Of a stretch of 62,098 bases of DNA, positions 38,222 through 47,506 are shown piece by piece; positions within the stretch are counted from its first letter, which is position 1; each line of letters opens with the position of its first letter. The stretch is taken from positions 1-62,098 of the forward strand of contig NZ_JAKRGH010000031.1 in NCBI RefSeq assembly GCF_022347565.1, given 5' to 3'. The stretch comes from Vibrio sp. Of7-15 (GTDB taxonomy: Bacteria; Pseudomonadota; Gammaproteobacteria; Enterobacterales; Vibrionaceae). The notes under the pieces are model-generated. The model made no database searches and had not been told where the DNA came from. It was given only the letters and a program-made list of their open reading frames with translations. The position numbers were made by a program, and so were the translations under genes.

Positions 38222-39181
38222 ATGACTATCACGAAAAAGGCTCTTAGCACACTCGCACTCACTACCTTTGCATTTAACGCTTATGCAAACTCACCTCTTG
38301 AAGCAAAGCAATGTGAAAATGTGCGCTTTGCGGATGTAGGCTGGACAGACATAACCGCTACCACCGCGGTGACCTCTGAGCTACTAAAAGGCATGGGGTA
38401 CAATACAAAAACCAATCTGCTTTCCGTACCTGTAACCTATTCTTCTATGGCCAACGGCGATATTGATGTTTTCCTTGGCAACTGGATGCCAACCATGGAA
38501 GGTGATATTGCCAAATACCGTGAAGATGGCTCAGTAGAGACTGTGCGCGCGAATTTAGAAGGGGCGAAATACACCCTAGCCGTACCCAAATACGTCTACG
38601 ATGCTGGTGTAACAAGCTTCGCTGATCTGGCCAAGCACGCTGACAAATTTAGAGATCGCATTTACGGCATTGAGCCAGGTAACGACGGTAACCGCTTGAT
38701 CCAATCCATGATCGATTCCGGCGCGTTTGGATTACAAGATTTCAACCTCGTAGAATCCAGTGAAGCAGGCATGGTTTCCCAAGTATCGCGTGCCGTTCGT
38801 CGAAACCAGTGGGTAGTGTACCTTGGCTGGGCACCACACCCAATGAACAGCAATGTAGAAATGGAATACCTATCTGGCGGCGACGACTTCTTCGGTCCTA
38901 ATTATGGCGGTGCAAATGTTTACACCAACGTTCGCTCTAACTACCTTTCTGAATGTAAAAACGTCGGTCAACTCCTCCAGAATCTAGCGTTTAGCCTAGA
39001 AATGGAAAACGAACTGATGGAAGCCATTCTCAACCAAAACGTAAAACCAGAAAAAGCCGCTCAGCAATGGTTAAACCGCAACCCAGAGCAAGTGGAAGCT
39101 TGGCTTAAAAATGTAAAAACCTTACAAGGTGAACCTGCTACCAAAGCGGTAACAGAATACCTAAAACAAGTAAAAGCTTAA
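38222..39181 (+). CDS. choX: Choline ABC transporter substrate-binding protein ChoX
   Basis: The ATG at 38222 (after AAGGAATAATT) gives 319 residues with a signal peptide of about 22 residues ending NAYA. A longer frame to 38177 is rejected because it would precede the signal with charged residues. The mature protein is a type II periplasmic binding protein with VRFADVGWTDITATTA, GDIDVFLGNWMPTMEGD and YLGWAPHPMNS, typical of the aromatic-box choline binders. It delivers choline to ChoW/ChoV. It follows betA by 73 bases. Confidence 0.94.
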   Translation: MTITKKALSTLALTTFAFNAYANSPLEAKQCENVRFADVGWTDITATTAVTSELLKGMGYNTKTNLLSVPVTYSSMANGDIDVFLGNWMPTMEGDIAKYREDGSVETVRANLEGAKYTLAVPKYVYDAGVTSFADLAKHADKFRDRIYGIEPGNDGNRLIQSMIDSGAFGLQDFNLVESSEAGMVSQVSRAVRRNQWVVYLGWAPHPMNSNVEMEYLSGGDDFFGPNYGGANVYTNVRSNYLSECKNVGQLLQNLAFSLEMENELMEAILNQNVKPEKAAQQWLNRNPEQVEAWLKNVKTLQGEPATKAVTEYLKQVKA

Positions 39182-39190
39182 TCAAAAATA

Positions 39191-39208
39191 GGTGGGTTAC
39201 GGCCCACC
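39191..39208 (+). other. Small hairpin between choX and choW
   Basis: GGTGGG, TTACGG, CCCACC forms a tight 6-base GC stem 9 bases after the choX stop and 20 bases before the choW GTG. It has no T-tail, so it is more likely an mRNA-stabilising hairpin that raises ChoX over ChoW/ChoV than a terminator. Confidence 0.65.
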
Positions 39209-39227
39209 ATCAATTAAAGGCAATATT

Positions 39228-40070
39228 GTGAATTTTATTACGGACAACAAGATCCCTGTAGGTCAATGGATGGAAGCTGGTGTTGACTGGTTAACAATCA
39301 ACGCAGCAGGATTTTTTGATGCCATCTCATTTTTTTTAGAAACCATCATCCTGTTTTTAGTGGATATTTTTAAATGGATGCCACCAGCGCTGCCGATTGC
39401 CATTACCGCAGCCCTTGCATGGTACTTACACCGCAAACTGTCACTGGTGATCTTTGTCGTGGCAGCTTTACTGACCATTTTAAACCTTGGCTACTGGCAA
39501 GAAATGCTGGAAACCTTTGTCCTCGTGTTTGCTGCGACAACGATTTCCGTATTAATTGGCGTACCGGTTGGGATAATGGCAGCACATCGACCTTGGCTAT
39601 ACACCCTATTAAGGCCAATTCTAGACCTTATGCAAACCGTACCCACGTTTGTGTACTTGATCCCAACCCTTGTTTTGTTTGGTTTAGGGATCGTACCGGG
39701 CCTGATTTCCACCATCATTTTTGCGATTGCGGCCCCTATTCGCCTCACCTACCTTGGGGTAACCAAAGTGCCAGAAGAGCTTATTGAAGCAGGCAAAGCC
39801 TTTGGTGCCAGCCGCATGAAACTCTTGATGAAAGTCGAGCTGCCCGCCGCACTGCCAAGCATTATGGCAGGGGTTACCCAATGCATTATGTTATCCCTTT
39901 CTATGGTGGTTATCGCCGCATTAGTGGGCGCTGATGGTTTAGGTAAACCCGTAGTGCGCGCGTTAAACACAGTTAACATCTCACAAGGTTTTGAAGCAGG
40001 CTTAGCCATCGTATTGGTTGCCATTATTCTTGATCGTTTATGTAAAACACCCAACCAGAAGGACGCCTAA
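39228..40070 (+). CDS. choW: Choline ABC transporter permease ChoW
   Basis: The start is GTG at 39228 (encoding MNFITDNKIPVG), with AAAGG 7 bases before it. Upstream residues from the ATG at 39192 overlap the hairpin and are not family-like. The 280-residue permease has about six helices and the inner-membrane BPD_transp_1 motif EAGKAFGASRMKLLMKVELPAALPSIMAG (the EAA loop that contacts the ATPase). It forms the choline channel with ChoV. The stop lies 2 bases before the choV ATG. Confidence 0.94.
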   Translation: MNFITDNKIPVGQWMEAGVDWLTINAAGFFDAISFFLETIILFLVDIFKWMPPALPIAITAALAWYLHRKLSLVIFVVAALLTILNLGYWQEMLETFVLVFAATTISVLIGVPVGIMAAHRPWLYTLLRPILDLMQTVPTFVYLIPTLVLFGLGIVPGLISTIIFAIAAPIRLTYLGVTKVPEELIEAGKAFGASRMKLLMKVELPAALPSIMAGVTQCIMLSLSMVVIAALVGADGLGKPVVRALNTVNISQGFEAGLAIVLVAIILDRLCKTPNQKDA

Positions 40071-40072
40071 CG

Positions 40073-41284
40073 ATGTCACAAGAAAACACAGTGATGGACG
40101 CCATTACGATTAAAAATCTGGATGTCGTTTTTGGTGACAAAACAGATCACGCCCTAGCCCTGTTAGATAAAGGTAAAACGCGTCAAGAAATCATTGATGA
40201 AACAGGCCAAGTAGTGGGGGTCGATAATGTTTCACTCACCATTAAAGAAGGCGAAATTTGCGTTCTGATGGGGCTGTCGGGCTCCGGAAAATCCAGTTTA
40301 CTTCGCGCTGTAAACGGTTTAAACGAAATTAGCCGTGGCTCATTAGCCATTAAAGATGGCGATAAACAGGTTGATTTGGGCAAACAGTGTGATGAAGCAA
40401 CGTTACGCCACCTACGCACCCACCGTGTCTCTATGGTATTTCAAAAATTTGCACTGATGCCTTGGTTAACCGTGTTAGACAATGTCGCTTTTGGCCTTGA
40501 AATGCAAGGTATGGCCAAAAATGAACGCCGAGCTAAAGCCCGTGAGCAACTTGAAATGGTGGGCCTTGCTGAATGGGAAACCAAGTACCCTCATGAATTA
40601 TCGGGCGGTATGCAGCAGCGTGTGGGCCTAGCTCGCGCTTTTGCCATGGATACCGATATCTTATTGATGGACGAACCATTTTCTGCCCTTGATCCTCTCA
40701 TTCGAGCGCAACTTCAAGATGAATTGATCACTTTGCAAAACAAACTCAATAAAACCATTTTGTTTGTTAGCCACGATTTAGACGAAGCACTGAAAATCGG
40801 TAATAACATCGCCATCATGGAATCAGGAAAACTCATCCAGCACGGCAAGCCAGAAGAAATCGTACTAACGCCGAAAACCGAATACGTCAAAGATTTTGTT
40901 GCTCATACTAATCCACTGAACGTATTAAAGGGCCGCTCATTAATGCAACCTTTAGCGTCACTCGAACACAACAATGACAGTTGGAAAGTGTGTGATACAA
41001 AAGATGTATGGATAAATCAGCATCACGGAAAATTAAACGTCGCGGGCGACTCTTCATTAACCTTGTTTGAATGGACAGGATCAGAAAGTGAGTTAAGTTC
41101 TATCAATAAAACCACGTTGGTGATAGCAAGCCCAGATATTGGCATGCGTGATGCGATTAAACTCAAACAGTTAAGTGAACAACCTATTTTACTGGTTGAA
41201 CACAATCAACTGGTCGGTGTGCTCGATAACAGTGAGTTTTATAATGCGCTATTAGGAAACTTTCAATTTTCTAACGCAGCATAA
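40073..41284 (+). CDS. choV: Choline ABC transporter ATP-binding protein ChoV
   Basis: A 403-residue ABC ATPase. Walker A is GLSGSGKSS (about 69-77), the Q-loop lies in MVFQKFALMPW, the signature is LSGGMQQR, Walker B is ILLMDEPFSALD and the H-loop is FVSHDLDEA. The C-terminal third (about 285-400) carries the regulatory, CBS-like extension of the proline/betaine ProV type, where osmotic sensing has been placed. A second in-frame ATG at 40088 is possible. It completes the six-gene betaine-synthesis and choline-uptake run. Confidence 0.94.
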   Translation: MSQENTVMDAITIKNLDVVFGDKTDHALALLDKGKTRQEIIDETGQVVGVDNVSLTIKEGEICVLMGLSGSGKSSLLRAVNGLNEISRGSLAIKDGDKQVDLGKQCDEATLRHLRTHRVSMVFQKFALMPWLTVLDNVAFGLEMQGMAKNERRAKAREQLEMVGLAEWETKYPHELSGGMQQRVGLARAFAMDTDILLMDEPFSALDPLIRAQLQDELITLQNKLNKTILFVSHDLDEALKIGNNIAIMESGKLIQHGKPEEIVLTPKTEYVKDFVAHTNPLNVLKGRSLMQPLASLEHNNDSWKVCDTKDVWINQHHGKLNVAGDSSLTLFEWTGSESELSSINKTTLVIASPDIGMRDAIKLKQLSEQPILLVEHNQLVGVLDNSEFYNALLGNFQFSNAA

Positions 41285-41303
41285 AACCGCACTCAGCAGA
41301 CAA

Positions 41304-41354
41304 AACATGTGAAGGGAGAGAGTAACACTCTTCACATGGCCCCCTTCACATGTT
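41304..41354. terminator. Nested stem-loop after choV
   Basis: AACATGTGAAGGG (41304-41316) pairs perfectly with CCCTTCACATGTT (41342-41354), and a third copy, CTTCACATG (about 41330-41338), between them can pair with the same left arm instead. There is no T-tail. It is probably the operon end or an mRNA-stabilising structure. Confidence 0.65.
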
Positions 41355-41615
41355 GAGTCTGAACTTAGTAACAAATAGACCTCGCGCACTCTTTCGCAAC
41401 GGCAATGGTGCAAAAAAGCATCAACGTGTCATAAAGCGATAGTTAAAGATTGAGAATACTCTGAACATAAGTACAATGCGGAAATTAATTAAGTAAACTA
41501 TAAATCTACAACGCCACATCAATTAAGCCCTGTCAGGCGCATGACGTCGCTATTAGCTGTATTGAAATAAAGTGTTGTGATTACCTAATAGTGCATTTAT
41601 ACAAAGGTCTGTAAC

Positions 41616-42095
41616 TTGGAAAAACATGAAGAAATTCTAGTCGCTATTCGTCAGATTATTCGAGCCATCGATTTACACTCAAAGAAACTGAGTAAAGAGT
41701 ATGGTTTGACTGGCCCTCAACTGATTTTGATGAGAGCAATCCAAGAAATGCATAATGTGACGATCAAAGAATTATCGAATCACACCAATGTGAGTCAAGC
41801 GACCACCACAACCATTATCGATCGCTTAGAGCAAAATGGTTATGTGCAACGTGTACGCAGTGAGTCTGACCGACGCAAAGTTCATGCAAATCTTACCGAA
41901 AAAGGACAAGCGTTACTGAATAACGCACCGCTCCCTCTTCAAGATAACTTTGTCAACAAATTCCAAAACTTGGAGCCATGGGAGCAAAGCCTACTCTTGT
42001 CTTCAATGCAGCGCGTTTCCTCAATGATGAATGCTGAAGACATCGATGCCGCTCCCGTACTACAACTTGATAGCATCTCGAAACCTAGCACCTAA
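41616..42095 (+). CDS. cosR: MarR-family regulator, CosR/EctR-like
   Basis: This 159-residue MarR protein starts at TTG 41616 with AAAGG 8 bases before it. The opening EEILVAIRQIIRAIDLHSKKLSKEYGLTGPQLILM is the form seen in CosR/EctR regulators of compatible-solute genes. The wing and recognition helix are ELSNHTNVSQATTTTIIDRLEQNGYV and ESDRRKVH. In Vibrio, CosR represses ectoine, betaine-synthesis and betaine-transport genes at low salt. Position right behind bet-cho supports this, but the name rests on family resemblance and context. It has its own upstream region (41355-41615), where I see no operator. Confidence 0.8.
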   Translation: MEKHEEILVAIRQIIRAIDLHSKKLSKEYGLTGPQLILMRAIQEMHNVTIKELSNHTNVSQATTTTIIDRLEQNGYVQRVRSESDRRKVHANLTEKGQALLNNAPLPLQDNFVNKFQNLEPWEQSLLLSSMQRVSSMMNAEDIDAAPVLQLDSISKPST

Positions 42096-42605
42096 CTGCG
42101 TTTAAAAACGATCATCTGGGCCTATTTACTTTCTTTGCTACACGGTAAATAGAGCCCTCAAGTTTAATACGCTACTAACTCGAAACGGATCGTTTACGCC
42201 TTAGCCTCGCCCTTTAATTTCCTTCCTTAGAATTAGCCAATGTATCATCAATATAAATGTGACATGTTGTGCATTTTTAACTTATAAATTAAAGGCATAC
42301 CAATATAACTGGCTTAGCAATGAGATCCATTTTATTGAAAATTTAGCGATACCCACTCAAAAACAAAGTGAATAGATTTATAAAATTCAGTCACTTAAGA
42401 CAATTAAACACTCACTATTACTCTGTGCCCTAGCGTAAATCACTGACCAACCCATTAATAATACTGCTTATATTAGAGCAACCTATTCATATCAACTCAC
42501 ATATCATTAATAACACTTCTATATACTCCCTCACTTATTTCATTTTGTAACCGTTTCGCTTTATAACAATTCAGCCACTTGGCTAACACATTATTTGAGG
42601 CTCAC
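42096..42605. other. Gene-free region upstream of the chemoreceptor
   Basis: About 510 bases, AT-rich, with no ORF of note. I see neither a clear promoter pair nor a terminator hairpin. Confidence 0.4.
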
Positions 42606-44699
42606 ATGTTTAACAGTATACGTACTCGAATTGCCATCAGTGCAGGGGGCGCAATGGCCTTCACCCTACTGATCGCCATGGGCATGACCACCAATGCATT
42701 TACTGATGTTAATCAAAAAATAACAACCAAAGTCAAAGCACAATTAACCGAAGCAACAGTAGATAACCTAAAATCAACGGCATTAAATCAGGGCCAGTCC
42801 ATCTCCAATAACCTAAACCCTGTTTTAGCAAACCTTACTCAAGTACGTTCCATTATCGAGTTAAGCGCAAAAGCAAACACAGGTGCAGACATTATTGTTA
42901 ATCAGTTTCGTGCCGCATTAGAAGTTCAAGATAAGTCCGTATTTGCTGGGTATATGGTTTGGGAAGAAAAAACGTGGCCTCTCTATTCGGAAACAAACGT
43001 ACAAGAAGCACTCAACAGTAAAGGCGTTCTTGCTCCTTTCTTTTCGCCTAACTCCCAGCAAAGTTTTGATGTTGTGGCGATGGAAAGCTTCAGTAATACC
43101 TCAAAAAACAGTAATGGTGAGCGTAAAGATGATTGGCATTTGATTCCATATGAAACAGGCCAAACCTTTGTGATGGAGCCCTATATGTACCCAGTACGCG
43201 GTAAAGAAGAGCTCATTACAACGATCAGTCAGCCAATTAAGCACAACGGGAAGATCATTGGCTCTTTAGGTTTTGATCTCGCGTTGGATGATCTCCAAGA
43301 CCAGAGCGAAGAACTGGCACACAACCTATTCGATGGCGAAGGTAATATCATGATTGCATCATGGCAAGGTGCCTTGTTGGCCAATACAGACGATAAGAGC
43401 ACAGTCGGATCAAAAGTTTCTAGTGAGTTGCGCTCACAATGGTCCAAGATCCAATCTCAATCCCAGAAAAACGACATTGGTATAATGACCATAGGGTCGA
43501 AAGAATATGCCATCACGTCAGTAGACACATCAGGCTCTCCTTGGATTGTGATGGTTTCAGTCCCGACAAATCAGCTCAAAAAAAGTGTCGCCAATTATGA
43601 AAATTGGAGTAAATCACAAAACGCCTACGCAATAGAGCAAGGGATCTGGGGCGGTATTATTGCCGCTATTATCGGTATTGTGACGATGACGTTCATCGCT
43701 AACTCATTGGGTAAAACCCTAACTAACCTTGTGGACCGCTTTAAAGATGCAGCACAAGGCAAAGGTGATCTGACCTATAGAATTGAAGTAAAAGGAAAAG
43801 ATGAAACGGCTCAATTAGCTCATTGGTTCAATACCTTCCTTGGTCGTATGCAAGAGATGCTACGTGTGGTAATGGAAACCGCCGATCAGGTTGATCAAGG
43901 TGCAAACACCAGCCAGATTCGCTCGGGGGAATCAAAAAATCAACTGAGTACACAAGTCAATGAAGTGAGTTCATTAGCAACGGCCATCAATGAAATGAGC
44001 GCCACAGCACAAGAAGTGGCTCATTCAGCGGTACAAGCGGCCACGGCGGCAAACCAAGTTAAAATCAATAGTGTCGATGGTATGGAGCGCATGAATAACG
44101 CAGCGGGCGCGGTTGAAGCACTGGCCGAGCAAGTGAATCACGCGCAAAACCAAACCCAAGATTTGGCCGCTTCAAGTGCCGCTATTCAAGGTATTTTAAG
44201 TGAAATCGGTGGCATCGCCGAGCAGACCAATTTACTTGCTTTGAACGCCGCCATCGAAGCGGCCCGTGCGGGGGAAGCAGGTCGAGGGTTTGCGGTGGTT
44301 GCTGATGAGGTTCGTAATTTAGCGACCAGAACTCAAGGTTCTACCGAAGAAATTCGTACTATGTTAGCTCGCCTTGAACAAGAAACCCAAGCCATCGTAC
44401 TTTTAATGCAACAAAGTCAACAGCAAGCGGCCAACACAAAAGGTGAAGCCCAAGCGTCCCAACAAGCATTAGCAGAAATTAACCAAGCCATTGAAGTGAT
44501 CAATGACATGAATAATCAAATTGCTTCTGCTGCGGAAGAACAAAGCTCAGTTTCTGAAGAGATCAACCGTAATGTCGTTATTATTAATGATACCGCAATG
44601 GATGTAATGGACAGCATGAGCTCTTCTGTCGAAATCAGTTGCGAGCTTTCTAACAAAGCCGAAACACTGCAAAGTGAGCTAAGCAAATTCAAAATCTAA
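42606..44699 (+). CDS. Methyl-accepting chemotaxis protein with dCache-type sensor
   Basis: The ATG at 42606 (TGAGG just upstream) gives 697 residues; the ATG at 42579 adds residues ahead of the membrane helix and is less likely. The order is a first TM (about 8-30), a periplasmic dCache-like domain (about 35-345, with [22 protein letters not shown] and [10 protein letters not shown]), a second TM (about 345-370), HAMP and the signalling hairpin. The hairpin tip is [35 protein letters not shown]. It senses a small ligand outside and controls CheA. The ligand is unknown, though bet/cho proximity allows a quaternary amine. Confidence 0.93.
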   Translation: MFNSIRTRIAISAGGAMAFTLLIAMGMTTNAFTDVNQKITTKVKAQLTEATVDNLKSTALNQGQSISNNLNPVLANLTQVRSIIELSAKANTGADIIVNQFRAALEVQDKSVFAGYMVWEEKTWPLYSETNVQEALNSKGVLAPFFSPNSQQSFDVVAMESFSNTSKNSNGERKDDWHLIPYETGQTFVMEPYMYPVRGKEELITTISQPIKHNGKIIGSLGFDLALDDLQDQSEELAHNLFDGEGNIMIASWQGALLANTDDKSTVGSKVSSELRSQWSKIQSQSQKNDIGIMTIGSKEYAITSVDTSGSPWIVMVSVPTNQLKKSVANYENWSKSQNAYAIEQGIWGGIIAAIIGIVTMTFIANSLGKTLTNLVDRFKDAAQGKGDLTYRIEVKGKDETAQLAHWFNTFLGRMQEMLRVVMETADQVDQGANTSQIRSGESKNQLSTQVNEVSSLATAINEMSATAQEVAHSAVQAATAANQVKINSVDGMERMNNAAGAVEALAEQVNHAQNQTQDLAASSAAIQGILSEIGGIAEQTNLLALNAAIEAARAGEAGRGFAVVADEVRNLATRTQGSTEEIRTMLARLEQETQAIVLLMQQSQQQAANTKGEAQASQQALAEINQAIEVINDMNNQIASAAEEQSSVSEEINRNVVIINDTAMDVMDSMSSSVEISCELSNKAETLQSELSKFKI

Positions 44700-44716
44700 C
44701 TTAGGCTGCATTCGAC

Positions 44717-44757
44717 TATTTGAATCATCGTGGAACTCAATCACGGTGATTCAAATA
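44717..44757 (+). terminator. Stem-loop terminator after the chemoreceptor gene
   Basis: TATTTGAATCA-CGTG (44717-44732) pairs with CACG-TGATTCAAATA (44742-44757), with one mismatch and a 9-base loop, followed by ATTT. A long stable stem right after the stop. Confidence 0.8.
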
Positions 44758-45104
44758 ATTTGGAAAGGCTATATGAACTTATCCCCTTTCAATTCTCTCC
44801 CTTTCACACAGTAAAAATAATGAAAGAATAATATCTTCAATAATGACTATAGGCTCTCATTTATTATTTTGAAATTAGAATATTTATATAGAAAATAAAA
44901 ATAACTACCCACTATATTTATCTCTTTTTGTATAGATTATAGTCTTTACTATTTAAGGATTTTTCCCCATCTATGCATCAAGATAAAGCCTGCATACTGA
45001 TTATCCTTCACATCACTTTATTTATAAATAAATACAAGAAATCCTAGTTGAATATTTAATCACTTCAACACCAAACCAATCAATAACCCATAAAAATATT
45101 ACTA
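44758..45104. other. AT-rich spacer before the three-gene unit
   Basis: About 350 bases of strikingly AT-rich sequence without ORFs. It leads into the promoter at 45105. The composition change begins here and continues through 47402, suggesting acquired DNA. Confidence 0.55.
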
Positions 45105-45133
45105 TTGACAATGATATTTACTATCAATATCAT
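45105..45133 (+). promoter_or_regulatory. Near-consensus promoter of the three-gene unit
   Basis: A perfect -35 box TTGACA (45105-45110), a 17-base spacer and -10 box TATCAT (45128-45133, 5 of 6) precede the first gene by about 35 bases. An inverted repeat AATGATATT (45110-45118) / AATATCATT (45126-45134) lies across the spacer and -10 box. Confidence 0.82.
45112..45126. promoter_or_regulatory. Fur box within the promoter spacer
   Basis: TGATATTTACTATCA matches the Fur 7-1-7 consensus (TGATAAT-N-ATTATCA) at 12 of 14 scored positions. It sits between the -35 and -10 boxes, where bound Fur would block RNA polymerase. This predicts expression when iron is low. Confidence 0.72.
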
Positions 45134-45167
45134 TCGCACCTCATTTATATGAAATAGGTAAAATAAA

Positions 45168-45545
45168 ATGAAAAAACTTTTAATGGCATTATTATTAGCA
45201 TCTACAAGTGCTTCTGCTACCGACTACATCAATTTTTCAGCTGAATTGACTTCTATTGAAATTTCGAATGATGTTCAAGATAAATATGATGTGAAAATTG
45301 GGGCTAAAAATATCAAGTTTCTTCATAGTAACCCGTGGGGAATTGGATTCACTAGTGAAGTCAAAGAAGACATGTTAGGTTCTTGCGAAGATAATATTCA
45401 CTTAAATAAAAGTAGTTCCAAAAACTACCACACTATTTTATCGAGCCTAATGTCTGCTCAAGTGCACAAGAATAAACTGCTATTTACTCTTAGTAAAGAG
45501 CACGAAAACTGTGAAATAAAGAACTTAGAAATAGTGACAAAATAA
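45168..45545 (+). CDS. Small secreted protein of unknown function (unit gene 1)
   Basis: A 125-residue protein with a clear signal peptide (MKKLLMALLLASTSASA, cleaved before TDYINF). The mature part of about 108 residues is mostly beta strands with two cysteines (in LGSCEDN and HENCEIK) that could form one disulphide in the periplasm. I do not recognise it. It is AT-rich, starts 35 bases after the -10 box and ends 10 bases before the next gene, so it is the first gene of a three-gene transcript. Confidence 0.8.
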   Translation: MKKLLMALLLASTSASATDYINFSAELTSIEISNDVQDKYDVKIGAKNIKFLHSNPWGIGFTSEVKEDMLGSCEDNIHLNKSSSKNYHTILSSLMSAQVHKNKLLFTLSKEHENCEIKNLEIVTK

Positions 45546-45555
45546 AGAGTGACAG

Positions 45556-46017
45556 ATGCAAGAAGTCTACTCTTATGATGTATCTTTACTAAAATCATTC
45601 TTCTACTTAATAATACCATTAATAATAGTTCCAATTATTAAATACAAGCATAGAAAAACGATAAAAAATCGAGAAAAACATATTTTATCGGTTTTTATCA
45701 TAATATGCATCGTTGGTTTTTTTAATAGCCTATATAAAAACATGAATATCTTATGGGCTTTAAACTCTAATTGTACGTCCAAGGAATGCATCATTGTTAG
45801 TGGTGAAGTTATTGACTTCAAAAGCTTTCAAGGCACAAAAAATTATCAAACTAACCAGTTCAAAGTTGGAAATATGAACTTCAAACTGGATGAAAAAGGT
45901 AATTCATTTGGCTATGGGCTAATCATAGAAAAAGGTGGCATTTTTCACCCTGGGAAAAAATTTAAGCTTTTTACCTTAAATAATAAAATTATTAAGGCTT
46001 ATGAGGTAACAGATTGA
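45556..46017 (+). CDS. Two-TM protein of unknown function (unit gene 2)
   Basis: A 153-residue protein with two membrane helices (about 12-29 and 42-60). They are separated by a short basic loop (KYKHRKTIKNREKH) that should be cytosolic, so both ends face the periplasm. The C-terminal domain of about 90 residues has two cysteines (NCTSKEC), a beta strand SGEVIDF and a GKKFKLF strand. It is not recognised. AAAGAGTGACAG precedes the ATG. Its TGA overlaps the TTG start of the next gene (TTGA), so the two are translationally coupled. It may anchor or help export one of the secreted neighbours. Confidence 0.78.
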   Translation: MQEVYSYDVSLLKSFFYLIIPLIIVPIIKYKHRKTIKNREKHILSVFIIICIVGFFNSLYKNMNILWALNSNCTSKECIIVSGEVIDFKSFQGTKNYQTNQFKVGNMNFKLDEKGNSFGYGLIIEKGGIFHPGKKFKLFTLNNKIIKAYEVTD

Positions 46018-47402
46018 AATGGATTCATGCTTTTCTCTTCACTATTACTGCATTAAGTATCACGCTCAGTAATACTGTCAATGCAACTGAAGAGCCAAAG
46101 AATAAAATAAATATAAAATCAAGTGATTCTCACATTAACTTTGAAGTTAGAGAGTATCAAGATAAGTTTAAAATAGTATTGTACGATACGAATGGGTTAA
46201 TTCAAACATACAATGGCACAAACTTTATTTTAACAGAACCTAAGCTCAATAAGTACATCCTGCATATTGAATTTATTGATCGTCTTAAAAAAAGAGGAAA
46301 GTTAGTTTCAGGCAACGCCCTATTTGGTAATTCTCCAAATCTTTTTAGAGTCGATGTTTCTGGCACTAAAAAGCTATTTGACGTGAATTCGGGTGCTTCA
46401 TACTTATCTGGTGGAGGTACTGGTTACTTTATCTCTGAAGATCATAATACCAATATTGAAATACCGAAGAGTTTATTAAATATCAATAAACCCGTTTTGC
46501 GCGTTACTTTAGAGCAAGTTGGGTTAAGATCGTCCAAAGAGCAAGTTAAAGTTCATTCTAGAAAAAAACGTTCTATTATTAACCATGATTTTTCTGGCGA
46601 AGCCGCTAAACAAGATGTGTTTGACGAGATAAACAATAACGTAAATGTTGAAGTCAGCGGTTTTGTTAGCACCTCATTTGATTTAGGCGCGATCAACGGT
46701 GAAGTTACCGTATTTGCGGACACTTCTGGACTTACCTTCCAGGGTGGTATCAATAATGGACTGTCTAAGCCGATATCTAAACCTAAGCCTAACTCAGTGA
46801 ATAGTCCTTTTTCAGCAGCCATAGGGCTTGCTTACCATGAAGGAGATCTCGGTGTTTTTGAAAATTTAGGGGCTTCTGTTGAGCTTTCTCACTTTGGCTT
46901 AGGTTTTACAGTTGACGATGATCTAAATATTACATCTGATGGTTTTACTATGCATATCTCCACAGACAGTGCTTTTTCCGCATCAGGAGCTTTAACAACA
47001 GATATCGACAACTTCTTGTCCAATAGTTATTTTGATACAAAATTAGCGACAAGCCTAACTCTTGGAGGTGCGTTATATTGGCGTTCGGTGATAGCAAAGT
47101 TAAATACAGAACTAGACAACCTGTTAGCGATCAAAGATCAAGTGTTGAATGAGTACAATAATCAAAACTCTGGCAATTCAGACACTAATAATAGTTCTAA
47201 CGGTTCTGATAACCATGGTTCCGGTAACCACGGCTCTGATCGACCAGACAGGCCTAATACAGGGGGATCTAACAATATTGTTCATGAAACCGATTTAACC
47301 ACTGGTGAAACAACCACCGTTGACCTCGGTAAAGAACCCGTTGATGCTGGCACTACTGATGATGACTCAGATACATCGGATAATGATTCAGGCTGGTGGT
47401 GA
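46014..47402 (+). CDS. Large secreted protein with RKKR site and acidic tail (unit gene 3)
   Basis: A 462-residue protein from a TTG overlapping the previous stop, with GAGG about 7 bases upstream. The signal peptide (about 24 residues, ending NTVNA) leads to a beta-rich N-terminal domain (25-180). Then comes RKKRS at residues 183-187, a furin- or subtilisin-like dibasic site, and a second beta-rich, glycine-dense domain (about 190-365). The tail is low-complexity, rich in Asn, Ser, Gly, Asp and His (about 392-428), and the end is acidic, closing GWW. There are no cysteines and no enzyme motif. I do not recognise the family. A protease-activated secreted or surface protein is possible. It is the last gene before a terminator. 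Confidence 0.75.
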   Translation: MKWIHAFLFTITALSITLSNTVNATEEPKNKINIKSSDSHINFEVREYQDKFKIVLYDTNGLIQTYNGTNFILTEPKLNKYILHIEFIDRLKKRGKLVSGNALFGNSPNLFRVDVSGTKKLFDVNSGASYLSGGGTGYFISEDHNTNIEIPKSLLNINKPVLRVTLEQVGLRSSKEQVKVHSRKKRSIINHDFSGEAAKQDVFDEINNNVNVEVSGFVSTSFDLGAINGEVTVFADTSGLTFQGGINNGLSKPISKPKPNSVNSPFSAAIGLAYHEGDLGVFENLGASVELSHFGLGFTVDDDLNITSDGFTMHISTDSAFSASGALTTDIDNFLSNSYFDTKLATSLTLGGALYWRSVIAKLNTELDNLLAIKDQVLNEYNNQNSGNSDTNNSSNGSDNHGSGNHGSDRPDRPNTGGSNNIVHETDLTTGETTTVDLGKEPVDAGTTDDDSDTSDNDSGWW

Positions 47403-47452
47403 AAATAAGACATTACTAAAGTAATACTTTATCTATGAAGCGATAATTCACT

Positions 47453-47483
47453 CGGGCATATATAACTATATGCCCGTTTTATT
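47453..47483 (+). terminator. Intrinsic terminator of the three-gene unit
   Basis: CGGGCATAT, loop ATAACT, ATATGCCCG, then TTTTATTACTTT: a perfect 9-base stem with a T-tail, 50 bases past the last gene. Confidence 0.88.
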
Positions 47484-47506
47484 ACTTTAACACCCCAGCA
47501 TACCTA

